DNA from: Roseateles depolymerans
GTDB lineage: Bacteria; Pseudomonadota; Gammaproteobacteria; Burkholderiales; Burkholderiaceae_C
Reading direction: 5' to 3'
Length of the DNA stretch: 64,000 nucleotides
Assembly: GCF_003387155.1 (NCBI RefSeq)
Contig: NZ_QUMT01000001.1
Location: 1,007,066-1,071,065 of the forward strand
Position numbers and translations under genes: made by a program. Below the pieces are notes generated by a model. It saw nothing but the letters and a program-made list of their open reading frames with translations, did no database searches and was not told the DNA's origin. Each line of letters opens with the position of its first letter. Position 1 is the first letter of the stretch. Positions 1-8,182 of this stretch are shown here, piece by piece.

Positions 1-73
1 CGGGGGGCGAGGTGTCGCCGGGGCCGGCGGCCGGGTCGGTCGTGGCGGTCATGGTGCTGTTCGGATCGGTCAC
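1..73 (-). CDS. start of an unidentified protein (partial)
   Basis: Reading leftward from a GTG at 73 there is an open frame to the window edge, beginning MTDPNSTMTATTDPAAGPGD. A GGAGA box lies about 5 bases upstream of the GTG, which favours this start; an in-frame ATG eight codons in is the alternative. The 24 visible residues are low-complexity and polar and do not identify a family. It lies downstream of yaeQ on the same strand with about 100 bases between, so the two may be co-transcribed. The gene continues outside the window. Confidence 0.4.
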   Translation of the reverse strand, partial: MTDPNSTMTATTDPAAGPGDTSPP

Positions 74-171
74 GAGAGTCTCCGTCTGGATCAGGATGGG
101 GGCGGCGACGGTGCCTGCTGCAACCGACGCTCCCGGGGGATCAATGTTGGCGGCCCTTCATTCGCGGCCCT

Positions 172-729
172 TCATTCACGACCTTTCAGCAACTGCGGGG
201 TGACTTCCACGGCGCCCTTGTCGGTGGTGACATAGGCGGTGCCGTCCTGGATGCTCACCTGCCACTGCATGCTGCGTTCGGCGAGTTGCGCCAGCGCCTG
301 GGACTGGTCGGCCGGAATCTGCCAGACCGCCAGCTTGGGCGAGCGCGTCAGCTTGTTCTGGATGCCGGCCCACCACACGGGGGTGCTGGACGCGTAACTG
401 AGCACCGTCACCAGCTCGGAGCGGCCCTGGATCTGGCGCAGCCGGCGCTCGTCCGGCTGGCCCAGTTCCACCCAGTGCACCACCTCGCCGGTGAGGTCGA
501 TCTGCCAGAGGTCGGCATCGTCGGCCTCGGACAGGCCCTTGGTGAACTCGAGCTTGCCGCGCAGATCGTTCTCCGGCTGGTACAGCGCGTAGGCGAGGAT
601 GCGCAGCATCATCCGCTCGTCGGTCTCCGACGGGTGGCGGGCGACGGTCAGGTTGTGGTCGCCGTAGACATGGCGGTCCATGTCCGAGATTTGAAGCTGG
701 GCTTTGTGAATGGTGGCCTTGAGCGCCAT
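172..729 (-). CDS. yaeQ: YaeQ family protein
   Basis: A 185-residue protein beginning MALKATIHKAQLQISDMDRH, which matches the start of the YaeQ family, as does the following region with ARHPSETDERMMLRILAYAL. The family is about 180 residues, so the gene is full length. A start eight codons further upstream is possible but would add residues outside the family pattern. YaeQ has a PD-(D/E)XK nuclease-like fold; its cellular role is poorly defined, although the E. coli gene was linked to haemolysin expression. It is divergent from the coiled-coil gene starting at 822, so the roughly 90 bases between them should hold both promoters. Confidence 0.9.
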   Translation of the reverse strand: MALKATIHKAQLQISDMDRHVYGDHNLTVARHPSETDERMMLRILAYALYQPENDLRGKLEFTKGLSEADDADLWQIDLTGEVVHWVELGQPDERRLRQIQGRSELVTVLSYASSTPVWWAGIQNKLTRSPKLAVWQIPADQSQALAQLAERSMQWQVSIQDGTAYVTTDKGAVEVTPQLLKGRE

Positions 730-821
730 GAGGGGCCTTGAAAACGGGGACACTGAAGCGGCGCATTATCATTCCTGCCTCACCGACGAGACATCCCGGA
801 CCGGGACCGAAAGAAATCTTC

Positions 822-1490
822 ATGAAGCACACCCTGCGTACAACCGCTGCCGTGGCCACTCTCCTGGCCTGCGGCCTGGCTTTCGCCCAGACCACAACCC
901 CCGCTCCCAAGGCCGATGCCAAGAACGCCAAGGTCAGCAAGCCCGTGGTGGAAAAGCCCAAGCAAAAGCTGATGACCCGCGACGAGCTGCGCAGCTGCCT
1001 GCAGGAAGACAAGGCGCTGATCGACGAGGGCGTGTCCCTGAAGGCCAAGGAAAAGGAAGTTCTGGCCCAGCGCGACTCGCTCAAGGCTGAAAAGGCCGAG
1101 CAGGACAAGGGCGAGCAGGAGATGCAGACCCGCAGCAAGGACATCAAGGCCGAAATCGAGTCCCTGAATGCCTTCGCCGCCGACATCCAGGCCAATGCCG
1201 CCAAGATGGAGAAGGACCAGCTCAAGGCCAAGCAGGAGGAGTACCAGGCCCGCGCCAACACCCTGCAGCCCAAGATCGACGCCTTCAACAAGGAGCGCAA
1301 CGAGCGCGCCGAGAAGTACAAGGCCTTCAATGACCGCGTGGATGCCCAGGGCAAGGCCCTGGACGCTTTCAACGAGTCGGTGGAGACCCTGCAGGACAAG
1401 CGTGACGACTGGAAGAAGCGCTGCGCCAACCGTCCCTACGACGAAGCCGACGAAGCGGCCGTCAAGAAGGAACTGGGCCTGAAGAAGTAA
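822..1490 (+). CDS. secreted coiled-coil protein of unknown function
   Basis: A 222-residue protein with an N-terminal Sec signal peptide (MKHTLRTTAAVATLLACGLAFAQ, cleavage probably after AFA). The ATG at 822 was chosen because it gives a clean signal peptide; the frame is open 28 codons further upstream. The mature part, from about residue 55 to 200, is dominated by Lys, Glu, Gln and Ala with heptad-like spacing, so a long periplasmic coiled coil is likely. Two Cys residues (one near residue 60 in RSCLQ, one near 200 in RCAN) could form a disulfide. No enzymatic motif is visible and the family is not recognised. It converges on the response regulator gene with only 12 bases between stop codons. 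Confidence 0.75.
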   Translation: MKHTLRTTAAVATLLACGLAFAQTTTPAPKADAKNAKVSKPVVEKPKQKLMTRDELRSCLQEDKALIDEGVSLKAKEKEVLAQRDSLKAEKAEQDKGEQEMQTRSKDIKAEIESLNAFAADIQANAAKMEKDQLKAKQEEYQARANTLQPKIDAFNKERNERAEKYKAFNDRVDAQGKALDAFNESVETLQDKRDDWKKRCANRPYDEADEAAVKKELGLKK

Positions 1491-1502
1491 GCCGGGACGG
1501 AC

Positions 1503-2858
1503 TCACTCCATCCCGTAGGCCGCCAGCTTGCGATAGAGCAGCTGGCGGTGAATGCCCAGCAACCGCGCCGCCTCGGCGCGGTTGCCGCGGGCCTCGTCCA
1601 GTGCCCGCTGGATCATCACCCGCTCCAGCCGCGACACGGCTTCCGGCAGCGTCCCGCCCAGCCAGGGCGGCAGGGGCCCCGCCGTATCGGTCTCCGGGCC
1701 CGGACCGGACCGGTTCAGTTGCAGGTCCTCCGCCGCAATCACCGGATGCGGGCTCAGCGCCTGGCAGCGCTCCATGCCATTGCGCAACTCGCGCACATTG
1801 CCCGGCCACCGGTGCGCCAGCAGCGCCTGCTCGGCCTCGTGCGACAGGGCCTTGGGCTGCCCCGATCCGGCGGCCCGTTCCAGGAAATACCGCGCCAGTG
1901 GCAGGATGTCCGCCGTGCGCTCCCGCAGCGGCGGCATGTGGATGGACAGCACGTCCAGCCGCCACAGCAGGTCCTCGCGGAACTGGCCGGCCCGCACCGC
2001 CGCGGGCAGGTCCTTGTGCGTGGCAGCCACCACCCGCACATCTACTCGCACCGGCTGCGTGGCCCCCACCGGGGTGACTTCGCCTTCCTGCAGCACGCGC
2101 AGCATCTTGGCCTGGGTCTCCAGCGCCATGTCGCCGATCTCGTCCAGGAGCAGCACGCCGCCGTCGGCGGCGCGGAAGCAGCCGGGGCGGTCGCCGGTGG
2201 CGCCGGTGAAGGCGCCGCGGACGTGGCCGAACAGCTCGCTCTCCAGCAGCTCGGACGGGATGGCCGAGCAGTTCACCGCGATGAACGGCTGCGCCGCACG
2301 GTCCGAGTGACGGTGCAGGGCGCGGGCCACCATTTCCTTGCCGGTGCCGGTTTCGCCCAGCACCAGGACCGGCATGGTGCTGGCCGCCGCAAGACCGATC
2401 CGTTTGTGAACCTCGCGCATGGCCGGGCTGTCGCCCACAAAGCCGGCCAGGCCTGCCGACACCGGCAGGTGCTGCGCGCTCTGCGTCGACGGCTGGGGCG
2501 AGCGCAGCGCGCGGGTCAGCACCTCCTGCACGGCGTCGCGGCTGATGGGCTTGGCCAGGTGGTCGAAGGCGCCCAGGCGCATCGCCTCGATGGTGTTGTC
2601 GGCGCCGGCGTAGGCCGTGAGCATGATGATCGGGGGCGCCGCGCCGCCCTGGTCCCGCAGCGCCTTGAGCACGCCCAGGCCGTCCACGCCGGGCATGCGC
2701 TGGTCCAGCAGGACGGCATCGAAGTGGTCCTGTTTCATCAGGCTCAGGGCCTGCGCGCCGCGGGAGACTTCCTCGGCGTCGTGGCCCAGTGAGGTCACCG
2801 TTTCGAGCAGGGCTTCGCGGAAGGCCGCGTCGTCGTCCACGATCAGGATGCGTGCCAT
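1503..2858 (-). CDS. sigma54-dependent response regulator (NtrC family)
   Basis: A 451-residue three-domain regulator. Residues 1-120 are a receiver domain with the acidic pocket at 8-10, the probable phosphorylation site Asp52 (LLDQRMPG) and the switch Thr/Lys (TAY, LAKP). Residues about 145-370 are a sigma54-interacting AAA+ domain with Walker A GETGTGKE at 168-175, the sigma54-contact loop GAFTGA at 215-220 and Walker B VLLLDE at 235-240. The last 30 residues are a Fis-type helix-turn-helix ([20 protein letters not shown]). It should remodel sigma54-RNA polymerase at promoters bound by the C-terminal domain. The gene overlaps the 3' end of the histidine kinase gene by 16 bases, so they form a cognate pair. 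Likely target: the divergent gene at 4744, which has a sigma54-like promoter. Confidence 0.93.
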   Translation of the reverse strand: MARILIVDDDAAFREALLETVTSLGHDAEEVSRGAQALSLMKQDHFDAVLLDQRMPGVDGLGVLKALRDQGGAAPPIIMLTAYAGADNTIEAMRLGAFDHLAKPISRDAVQEVLTRALRSPQPSTQSAQHLPVSAGLAGFVGDSPAMREVHKRIGLAAASTMPVLVLGETGTGKEMVARALHRHSDRAAQPFIAVNCSAIPSELLESELFGHVRGAFTGATGDRPGCFRAADGGVLLLDEIGDMALETQAKMLRVLQEGEVTPVGATQPVRVDVRVVAATHKDLPAAVRAGQFREDLLWRLDVLSIHMPPLRERTADILPLARYFLERAAGSGQPKALSHEAEQALLAHRWPGNVRELRNGMERCQALSPHPVIAAEDLQLNRSGPGPETDTAGPLPPWLGGTLPEAVSRLERVMIQRALDEARGNRAEAARLLGIHRQLLYRKLAAYGME

Positions 2859-4519
2859 GGGATCTCCAGTTCGAAACGGGTGCCGGGAGCAGGGGGCGTT
2901 TCGGGGGAAGTGCCAGCGTCGGTGGCGATGCTGCTGCTGTGGCTGCTGTGGCTGTGGCTGTGGCTGTGGCTGTTGCCGCTGATGGGGGCGGGGCGGGCCT
3001 GCGGCAGCGGCACGTGGCGCAGGTCACCCCCATGCGCGAATGCCACCTCGCGGGCCAGCGCCAGGCCCAGGCCAGTGCCGTCCGCACGGCCGGTGGCGAA
3101 GGGTTCGAAAAGAGTGGGCACCAGAGACGGCGGAACTCCTTCGCCGTTGTCGTCCACTTGCAGCAGCAAGCCGCCCTGGGCTGTGCGCAAGGCCCGAAGC
3201 GTCACCCTGCCAATGGGCCCTGCCGGTGTTGTCGATGTGGCCGATGTGGACTGCGCAGCATGGCGCACTGCGTTGTCCAGCAGGTTGTCCACGGCGCGGG
3301 ACAGATGCAGCGGATCGAACCGCGCAGTGAGAGTGTTGCCGTCCCCGCCGCCGTCCTGTCCGCCGTCCTCATCGGCGTACATGCCCGACAGATCCAGCAT
3401 CAGCGCCGGCGGCGACGCATCCGGCGGGAGGCTCGTTCTCATCCCCGCCTGGGCCGCTGCCAGTCGCTGCTCCAGCCACGGTTGGAGTGCCACCGTCTGC
3501 CACTGCACCTGCAGTGGCTGCACCAGCCCCAGAAGGCTCTTCACCAGATCGTCCAGCCGGTCCACCTGGGCCACGATGCTGCGCAGCGCATCGGCCTGCC
3601 GCTCCACCGGTGCGGCCAGAGCGTTTTCCGCCTTGAGCCGCATCGCGGCAATCGGATTGCGGATCTCGTGGGCGATGGCGCCGGTCATGCGGCCCAGCGT
3701 GGCCAGCCGCAGGTCGCGGCCCCGCTGCTGGTCCGCTTCACGGATGCGGGCCTGCGCCGCACTGAAGCGCATGCGAAAGCGATTGAAGCTGTCGACGATG
3801 CGGTCCAGCTCCTGCACGCCGGTGGGGTCCAGGGCCGGCATGTCGGCCTCGTCGGTGGCGGCCTGGCCGAGGCGGCGCTGCAGGGCGCCGACGTGACGCA
3901 GCCCGCTGGCCATCAGCCATCCCAGCCACACGGCCGACCCCAGGACCACCAGCAGCAGCGCACCCAGCCCCGCCCTCAGCGTGCCCTGCGCCGCCAGGGC
4001 ATTGCCGCTGGCACGGGTCATGGTCCAGGCGGCCAGTTCGTGGCCGGCGCCCATCAGCGGGCAGGCGGTGATCACCACCGCCTCCCGGCTGCCGCGCACT
4101 ACGTCGGTCCGCAGGGCCTGGTCGTGTGCAGCCTGGGTCGCGAGTTCGGCGATCAAGGGCTGTTCGGCGGCAGGCAAATCGCGTTTCTCACCGCTGCCCT
4201 CATAGGTCGGGTAGGCATACGCGAGATTGCCGTCGCCCACGCGCCAGACGCCGCCTTCCACCTGCGGCGTTTCCACCAGCACCAGATGCAGCAGCACCTG
4301 CATCAGGTCGATGCGGCCTGCGGCGGATGGGTCCGATTGCACCGACCGCGCCTGCCGGGCAGCCAAGGTGCGGCAAGCCCCTTCCGTCGCCTGCTGGCTG
4401 GCCGCGACCTGCGCCCCGACGCTGGAGCGGTAGAGCACGGTCATGGTGACGGCCAGGGCGCCGCAGGCGGCCAGCAGCAGGATCCAGAACAGTGTGAGCT
4501 GGGTGCGCAGGGAAGTCAT
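2843..4519 (-). CDS. membrane sensor histidine kinase
   Basis: A 558-residue sensor kinase. Transmembrane segments at about 10-30 and 184-205 enclose a roughly 150-residue periplasmic sensor; a HAMP-like segment follows to about 258. The phospho-acceptor is His284 in GAIAHEIRNPIAAMRL. The ATP-binding domain has an N box (DNLLDNAVRHA), G1 (DDNGEGVP), an F box (LFEPFATGRADG) and G2 (GTGLGLALA). Unusually, between the G2 region and the final beta strand (FELEIPW) there is a run of alternating His and Ser residues encoded by a short tandem repeat. It is first in a two-gene operon with the NtrC-type regulator, as in NtrB/ZraS-type systems. The signal is unknown. Confidence 0.92.
   Translation of the reverse strand: MTSLRTQLTLFWILLLAACGALAVTMTVLYRSSVGAQVAASQQATEGACRTLAARQARSVQSDPSAAGRIDLMQVLLHLVLVETPQVEGGVWRVGDGNLAYAYPTYEGSGEKRDLPAAEQPLIAELATQAAHDQALRTDVVRGSREAVVITACPLMGAGHELAAWTMTRASGNALAAQGTLRAGLGALLLVVLGSAVWLGWLMASGLRHVGALQRRLGQAATDEADMPALDPTGVQELDRIVDSFNRFRMRFSAAQARIREADQQRGRDLRLATLGRMTGAIAHEIRNPIAAMRLKAENALAAPVERQADALRSIVAQVDRLDDLVKSLLGLVQPLQVQWQTVALQPWLEQRLAAAQAGMRTSLPPDASPPALMLDLSGMYADEDGGQDGGGDGNTLTARFDPLHLSRAVDNLLDNAVRHAAQSTSATSTTPAGPIGRVTLRALRTAQGGLLLQVDDNGEGVPPSLVPTLFEPFATGRADGTGLGLALAREVAFAHGGDLRHVPLPQARPAPISGNSHSHSHSHSSHSSSIATDAGTSPETPPAPGTRFELEIPWHAS
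2931..2975. repeat. CTGTGG-type microsatellite inside the kinase gene
   Basis: Repeats of ctgtgg and related ctg units form a short tandem array. On the minus strand it encodes the His/Ser-rich segment near residue 515 of the sensor kinase. The hexanucleotide period keeps the reading frame when units are gained or lost, so its length can vary without breaking the gene. Confidence 0.8.
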
Positions 4520-4613
4520 GCCGGGGGTGGTGGGGCAATGAAGTTACGGGGCGTTGCCATGGTAGTCAGCCCGATCCGGTGCATCGCGCGGCTGCGCGGA
4601 TGTGTCTGCAATC

Positions 4614-4630
4614 GAGACACCTGGTGTCTC
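4614..4630. promoter_or_regulatory. 17-bp perfect palindrome, possible activator binding site
   Basis: GAGACACC-T-GGTGTCTC is a perfect 8-1-8 inverted repeat in the gap between the divergent sensor kinase gene and the gene at 4744. It lies about 64 bases upstream of the -24 element of the sigma54-like promoter, roughly where an NtrC-family dimer site is expected. Assignment to the neighbouring response regulator is an inference from position; no T run follows, so it is not an obvious terminator. Confidence 0.55.
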
Positions 4631-4693
4631 AGATTCATCCGCCCAGATGCGGGGTCTGATCCGCAAGCTGTTGATTTCTCTAGGTTTTGTCGC

Positions 4694-4709
4694 TGGCACA
4701 AGTCTTGAG
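4694..4709 (+). promoter_or_regulatory. sigma54-like (-24/-12) promoter
   Basis: TGGCAC-N5-TTGAG matches the sigma54 consensus TGGCAC-N5-TTGC, with a perfect -24 element, correct spacing and one mismatch at the GC of the -12 element (GA). Transcription would start near 4719-4721, giving a leader of about 24 bases with the Shine-Dalgarno AGGAG before the ATG at 4744. The adjacent operon encodes a sigma54-type activator, which strengthens the call. Confidence 0.6.
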
Positions 4710-4743
4710 AGAGCTTGGTGACCTTCATCCACAGGAGTCCGCC

Positions 4744-5481
4744 ATGTCTCTGCGACTGACCATTTTTGCCACCCTGATGTCCGCCACCGCCGCTTTTGCC
4801 CAGGTGGCCGCCCCTGGCGGTCCGGGTGCACCGGCAGCCCCCGGCGCGCGTCCGTTGCCACCGGCACCGATGCCCTACGGCGCCGCAGCGCCGCTGCCGC
4901 CTCCCGCTCCCGTGGCCGCCGACAGCACGGCCACCGGCACCGTCGTGCAGTTCCTGCTGAATCCCAATGGGGACGCCGACGGCCTGCTGCTGAACGACGG
5001 GACCCAGGTGGCCTTCCCGCCGCACGTCGGCGATGCGGTGGGGCAGAGCGTCAAGCCGGGCGACACCGTGCAGGTCAGTGGCTGGCGCGCGCCGGGCGTG
5101 CCGGTGCTGCGCATGCAGACGCTGAGCGCCAACGGGCGCAGCATCACGGACCAGCCGCCACAGCCGGGCGCCGTGCCGCGCCCCCGCGCAGCGGACAGCG
5201 GGCTGAGCCAGCTCTCGGCCAGCGGGCGGATCGAGCGCCTGCTCTACAACGACCGGGGCGATGTGCACGGCGTGGTGCTGTCCGACCGCACCATCGTCCG
5301 CTTCCCGCCGCATCTGGCCGCGGCCATGCCGACGGAGCTGAAGACCGGTGCCTCGCTGAAGGTGCAGGGCTGGGGCGCGCGGACGGCGCAAGGCACGTCC
5401 CTGGAGGCGACGGCGGTGGCGGGCAGCAACGGGGAGCTGCGTCCGCTGGAGACTGGCCCGGTGCCGCGTCGTCCGCTCTGA
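4744..5481 (+). CDS. secreted protein with two OB-fold-like repeats
   Basis: A 245-residue exported protein: signal peptide MSLRLTIFATLMSATAAFAQ, a Pro/Ala/Gly-rich linker to about residue 60, then two similar segments of about 65 residues (roughly 62-130 and 155-225). Both share the layout GxV/IxxLLxNxxGDxxGxxLxDxTxVxFPPH, followed by a V/LxVxGW motif, which suggests duplicated small beta-barrels. The ATG at 4744 is preceded by AGGAG and yields the signal peptide; an upstream extension would spoil it. It is divergent from the two-component operon and carries a sigma54-like promoter, so it is a good candidate target. The family is not named with certainty; a role in envelope stress or ligand binding in the periplasm is speculation. 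Confidence 0.8.
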   Translation: MSLRLTIFATLMSATAAFAQVAAPGGPGAPAAPGARPLPPAPMPYGAAAPLPPPAPVAADSTATGTVVQFLLNPNGDADGLLLNDGTQVAFPPHVGDAVGQSVKPGDTVQVSGWRAPGVPVLRMQTLSANGRSITDQPPQPGAVPRPRAADSGLSQLSASGRIERLLYNDRGDVHGVVLSDRTIVRFPPHLAAAMPTELKTGASLKVQGWGARTAQGTSLEATAVAGSNGELRPLETGPVPRRPL

Positions 5482-5488
5482 CGGGCGC

Positions 5489-5560
5489 GGCCACGTCGAG
5501 CGCCACGCCCATGTCCAACGCCACGTCCACGTTCTCGTCCACGTCCACCTCCCCCCTGCA
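5489..5560. repeat. degenerate ccacg/gtccac short repeats
   Basis: The gap between the OB-fold gene and the MFS gene is made mostly of degenerate copies of ccacgtcc and gccacg. It looks like slipped-strand expansion. No ribosome-binding site is obvious here for the MFS gene that follows. Confidence 0.5.
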
Positions 5561-5569
5561 GCACCGGCC

Positions 5570-6892
5570 ATGACCACTCTCCATCCCTCCCGTCGAAGCC
5601 GCCGCGCCCTGGATGCTCTGGCCTTCCTGGTGCCGGACGTGCAGGGCGGGGTGGGGCCGTTCCTGATCGTGTTCATGTCGGGCGCGCTGGGCTGGGACGC
5701 GCAGCGCATTGGCACGGTGCTGTCGGTGTCTGCCCTGGCGGGCCTGGCTGCACAGGCGCCGGCCGGGGCCCTGATCGACCGCAGCGCCCATGCACCGCGC
5801 TGGATCGCCGGGGCCCTGGCCACGATCGCGGCTTGCCTCGGCGTCATGGCGCACTGGCCGTCGTTCGCGGTGATCCTGCTGGGGCAGTCGGTGGTGGGCG
5901 TGGCCGGCGCGCTGGTGGCCCCGGCGGTGGCGGCGGTGAGCCTGGGCCTGATGGGACGCAAGGGCCTGGATGCGCGGATCGGCCGCAACAGTGCGCTGTC
6001 CGCCGCCGGCACCGTGATGTGGGCACTGGGGACCGGCTGGCTGGCCCATCGCTACGGGCCGCGGTCGATGTTCTTCTTTGCGATGGTGCTGGCGCTGCCC
6101 ACGCTGGGGGCGGCGTTGATGATCCGCCGTGAGGACATCGATGTGCGGCTGGCGCGAGGGGCGGACCATGACGCCGAGCACGGCTCCGCCGACGCCCTGA
6201 CCGCCACGTCACCAATGACGCGCTTGCGCCAGATCGCCACCGTCCTATGGCAAGTCCCCGGCCTGCGAGTGCTGCTCACCTGCGCGTTTCTCTTCCACCT
6301 CGCCAACGCCGCCATGCTCACCCTGGTGGCACAGATGCTGGGCCACCGCGGGGACGCGGGCCTGGGCGGCTCCGGCGGCCACGGCAGCGCCGCGCTGTGG
6401 CTCTCGGGCAGCGTGATCGCCACTCAGCTCATCAGCATCCCCATCGGCCTGGCCCTGAGTCGCTGGGCGCCGGGACGCGCCCGCCGTCCGCTGTTCCTCA
6501 CCGCCTTCGCCGTGCTGGCCCTGCGCGGCCTGCTCTATCTGCGGGTGGACCATCCCCTGGGCCTGCTGGCCCTGCAATTGCTGGACGGTGCGGGCGCCTG
6601 CCTGTTTGGCATCATGCTCACCTTGGTCATCGGCGACCTGACGCGCGGCCGCGGCCACTTCAGCCTGGTGCTGGGCCTGGCCGGCACCTGTGTGGGGCTG
6701 GGCGCCGCGGCCAGCAACCTGCTGGCCGGGCATCTGGCGCACACCGCCGGCCCTGGCACGGCATTCGCCCTGCTGGCCCTGGTAGCCTGTGCAGCCTTGC
6801 TGCTCTTTGCCGCGCGCATGCCGGAAACCGGTCAGGCGCGCCTGTCCTCGTCCACTCCGGGGGCCGCGCTGCGGTCGCCCACCCTGTCATGA
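5570..6892 (+). CDS. MFS transporter
   Basis: A 440-residue polytopic membrane protein with about 12 hydrophobic segments and a central hydrophilic loop near residues 190-215, the usual Major Facilitator Superfamily plan. The first segment carries DVQGGVGPFL, seen in a group of uncharacterised bacterial MFS permeases. A short loop with DRSAHAPRW after the second segment corresponds to the conserved MFS loop 2-3. The substrate cannot be told. Its stop codon overlaps the ATG of the next transporter gene (ATGA), so the two are translationally coupled. Confidence 0.85.
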   Translation: MTTLHPSRRSRRALDALAFLVPDVQGGVGPFLIVFMSGALGWDAQRIGTVLSVSALAGLAAQAPAGALIDRSAHAPRWIAGALATIAACLGVMAHWPSFAVILLGQSVVGVAGALVAPAVAAVSLGLMGRKGLDARIGRNSALSAAGTVMWALGTGWLAHRYGPRSMFFFAMVLALPTLGAALMIRREDIDVRLARGADHDAEHGSADALTATSPMTRLRQIATVLWQVPGLRVLLTCAFLFHLANAAMLTLVAQMLGHRGDAGLGGSGGHGSAALWLSGSVIATQLISIPIGLALSRWAPGRARRPLFLTAFAVLALRGLLYLRVDHPLGLLALQLLDGAGACLFGIMLTLVIGDLTRGRGHFSLVLGLAGTCVGLGAAASNLLAGHLAHTAGPGTAFALLALVACAALLLFAARMPETGQARLSSSTPGAALRSPTLS

Positions 6893-8034
6893 GTTCTGCC
6901 CTGCCTTCGTCGCCGACCCCCTCCCGCCAGGAGCCCGCTGCCCAGGACGCGCCGGGCGGCGGCAACCACCTGCTGTGGGGGCTGGCCGTGGCGGCCATCG
7001 GTTTTGCGCTGTGGCGCCCGGTGTCGCCGCGGGAATGGCTGGGCATGATCGACTGGCAGACCATGGGCGCCTTGACCGGCCTGCTCATCATCACGCAGGG
7101 GGTGGAGCGCAGCGGGGTGCTGCAGGGCACCGCCCGCGCGCTGCTGGCCCGCACCCACACCGCCCGCCAACTGGCGATGGTGCTGTGCGCCGTGGCGGCC
7201 GTGCTGGCGGCGCTGGTCACCAATGATGTGAGCCTGTTCCTGCTGGTGCCGCTGACCCGCGAACTGGCCGCCCAGGCGCAGTTGCCGCTGGCGCGGCTGG
7301 TGGCGCTGGAAGCGCTGGCGGTGAATGCCGGCTCGTCGCTGACCCCGATCGGCAATCCGCAAAACCTGTACCTGTGGCACCGCACCGGCGAGTCCTTCGG
7401 CGGCTTCATGGGCATGATGGCCCCGGCCGTGGGGGTGATGCTGGTGCTGCTCTTCATCACCATCCTGATCACCATGCCGGGCACGAAGATCGAGGTCGGC
7501 GCGCCCCAGGAGCCGGCGCGCACCCAGCCCCGGCTGCTGGCGCTGTCCGCCGTGCTGTTCATCGGCTTCGTCGCGTCGCTGGAACTGCATGTCTGGCTGC
7601 CGGCCCTGGGCATCGTGGTGCTGGCCTTTGCACTCTTTCAGCGGCAGGTGCTGATGCGCCTGGACTGGGCCCTGCTGGCCACCTTCGTGCTGATGTTCGT
7701 GGTGGTGCATCAGTTGGTGGCGCTGCCCTGGATCGCCCAGTGGATGGCGAAGCTGCCCACCGACGTGGCGTGGCCGACCTATGTCGTGTCCATCCTCACC
7801 TCCCAAGTCATCAGCAATGTGCCGGCCACCTTGCTGCTGGCTGGTGGCACGCCGCAGCTGTCCGCCTTGGCGGTGGGGGTGAACGTGGGCGGGTACGGCT
7901 TCGTGCTGGGCTCGATGGCCAACCTGATCGCCTTGCGCCTGGCGCGCGAGCCGCACGGACTGCGGGAATTTCACCGCATCAGCCTGCCTTTCCTGGTGGT
8001 GTGCGCTGTACTGGTGGGGCTGCTGGTGGTCTGA
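6889..8034 (+). CDS. SLC13/ArsB/NhaD-type anion or cation transporter
   Basis: A 381-residue inner-membrane protein with about 10-11 hydrophobic segments. The segment VTNDVSLFLLVPL and the later NAGSSLTPIGNPQNLYLW are the paired signature motifs of the ion transporter superfamily that includes CitM, ArsB, NhaD and SLC13 proteins. The ATG at 6889 overlaps the preceding stop; the frame is open far upstream but that stretch lies inside the MFS gene in another frame. Substrate unknown: dicarboxylate, arsenite or sodium are all within the superfamily range. Confidence 0.85.
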   Translation: MSSALPSSPTPSRQEPAAQDAPGGGNHLLWGLAVAAIGFALWRPVSPREWLGMIDWQTMGALTGLLIITQGVERSGVLQGTARALLARTHTARQLAMVLCAVAAVLAALVTNDVSLFLLVPLTRELAAQAQLPLARLVALEALAVNAGSSLTPIGNPQNLYLWHRTGESFGGFMGMMAPAVGVMLVLLFITILITMPGTKIEVGAPQEPARTQPRLLALSAVLFIGFVASLELHVWLPALGIVVLAFALFQRQVLMRLDWALLATFVLMFVVVHQLVALPWIAQWMAKLPTDVAWPTYVVSILTSQVISNVPATLLLAGGTPQLSALAVGVNVGGYGFVLGSMANLIALRLAREPHGLREFHRISLPFLVVCAVLVGLLVV

Positions 8035-8114
8035 GGCGCGGGCGCCGGCACGGCAAGCCCCTCTCAATCGCACAACTTCGCTTTTGGAGCACTGGCGGGG
8101 ACGGATCGCATTCC

Positions 8115-8120
8115 TACAAT
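8115..8120 (+). promoter_or_regulatory. possible -10 element for the M3 peptidase gene
   Basis: TACAAT lies 62 bases upstream of the peptidase start in a 150-base intergenic stretch. No convincing -35 hexamer is found at 16-18 bases upstream, so the assignment is weak. Confidence 0.3.
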
Positions 8121-8182
8121 GGTCCGGCACGCCGGGGTGTGCGCGATCCGCGCATCCTCGCCATCTTCATTGAGGAATGCCA

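Noticed and set aside
176-1429. Long minus-strand open frame across yaeQ and the coiled-coil gene
   Set aside because: It overlaps two well-supported genes in other frames and encodes Ser/Arg-rich sequence without family resemblance, typical of a shadow frame in GC-rich DNA.
2789-4708. 639-codon plus-strand open frame opposite the sensor kinase
   Set aside because: It is the antisense of a complete histidine kinase and shows only His/Arg/Gln-rich low complexity. GC-rich DNA often keeps antisense frames open.
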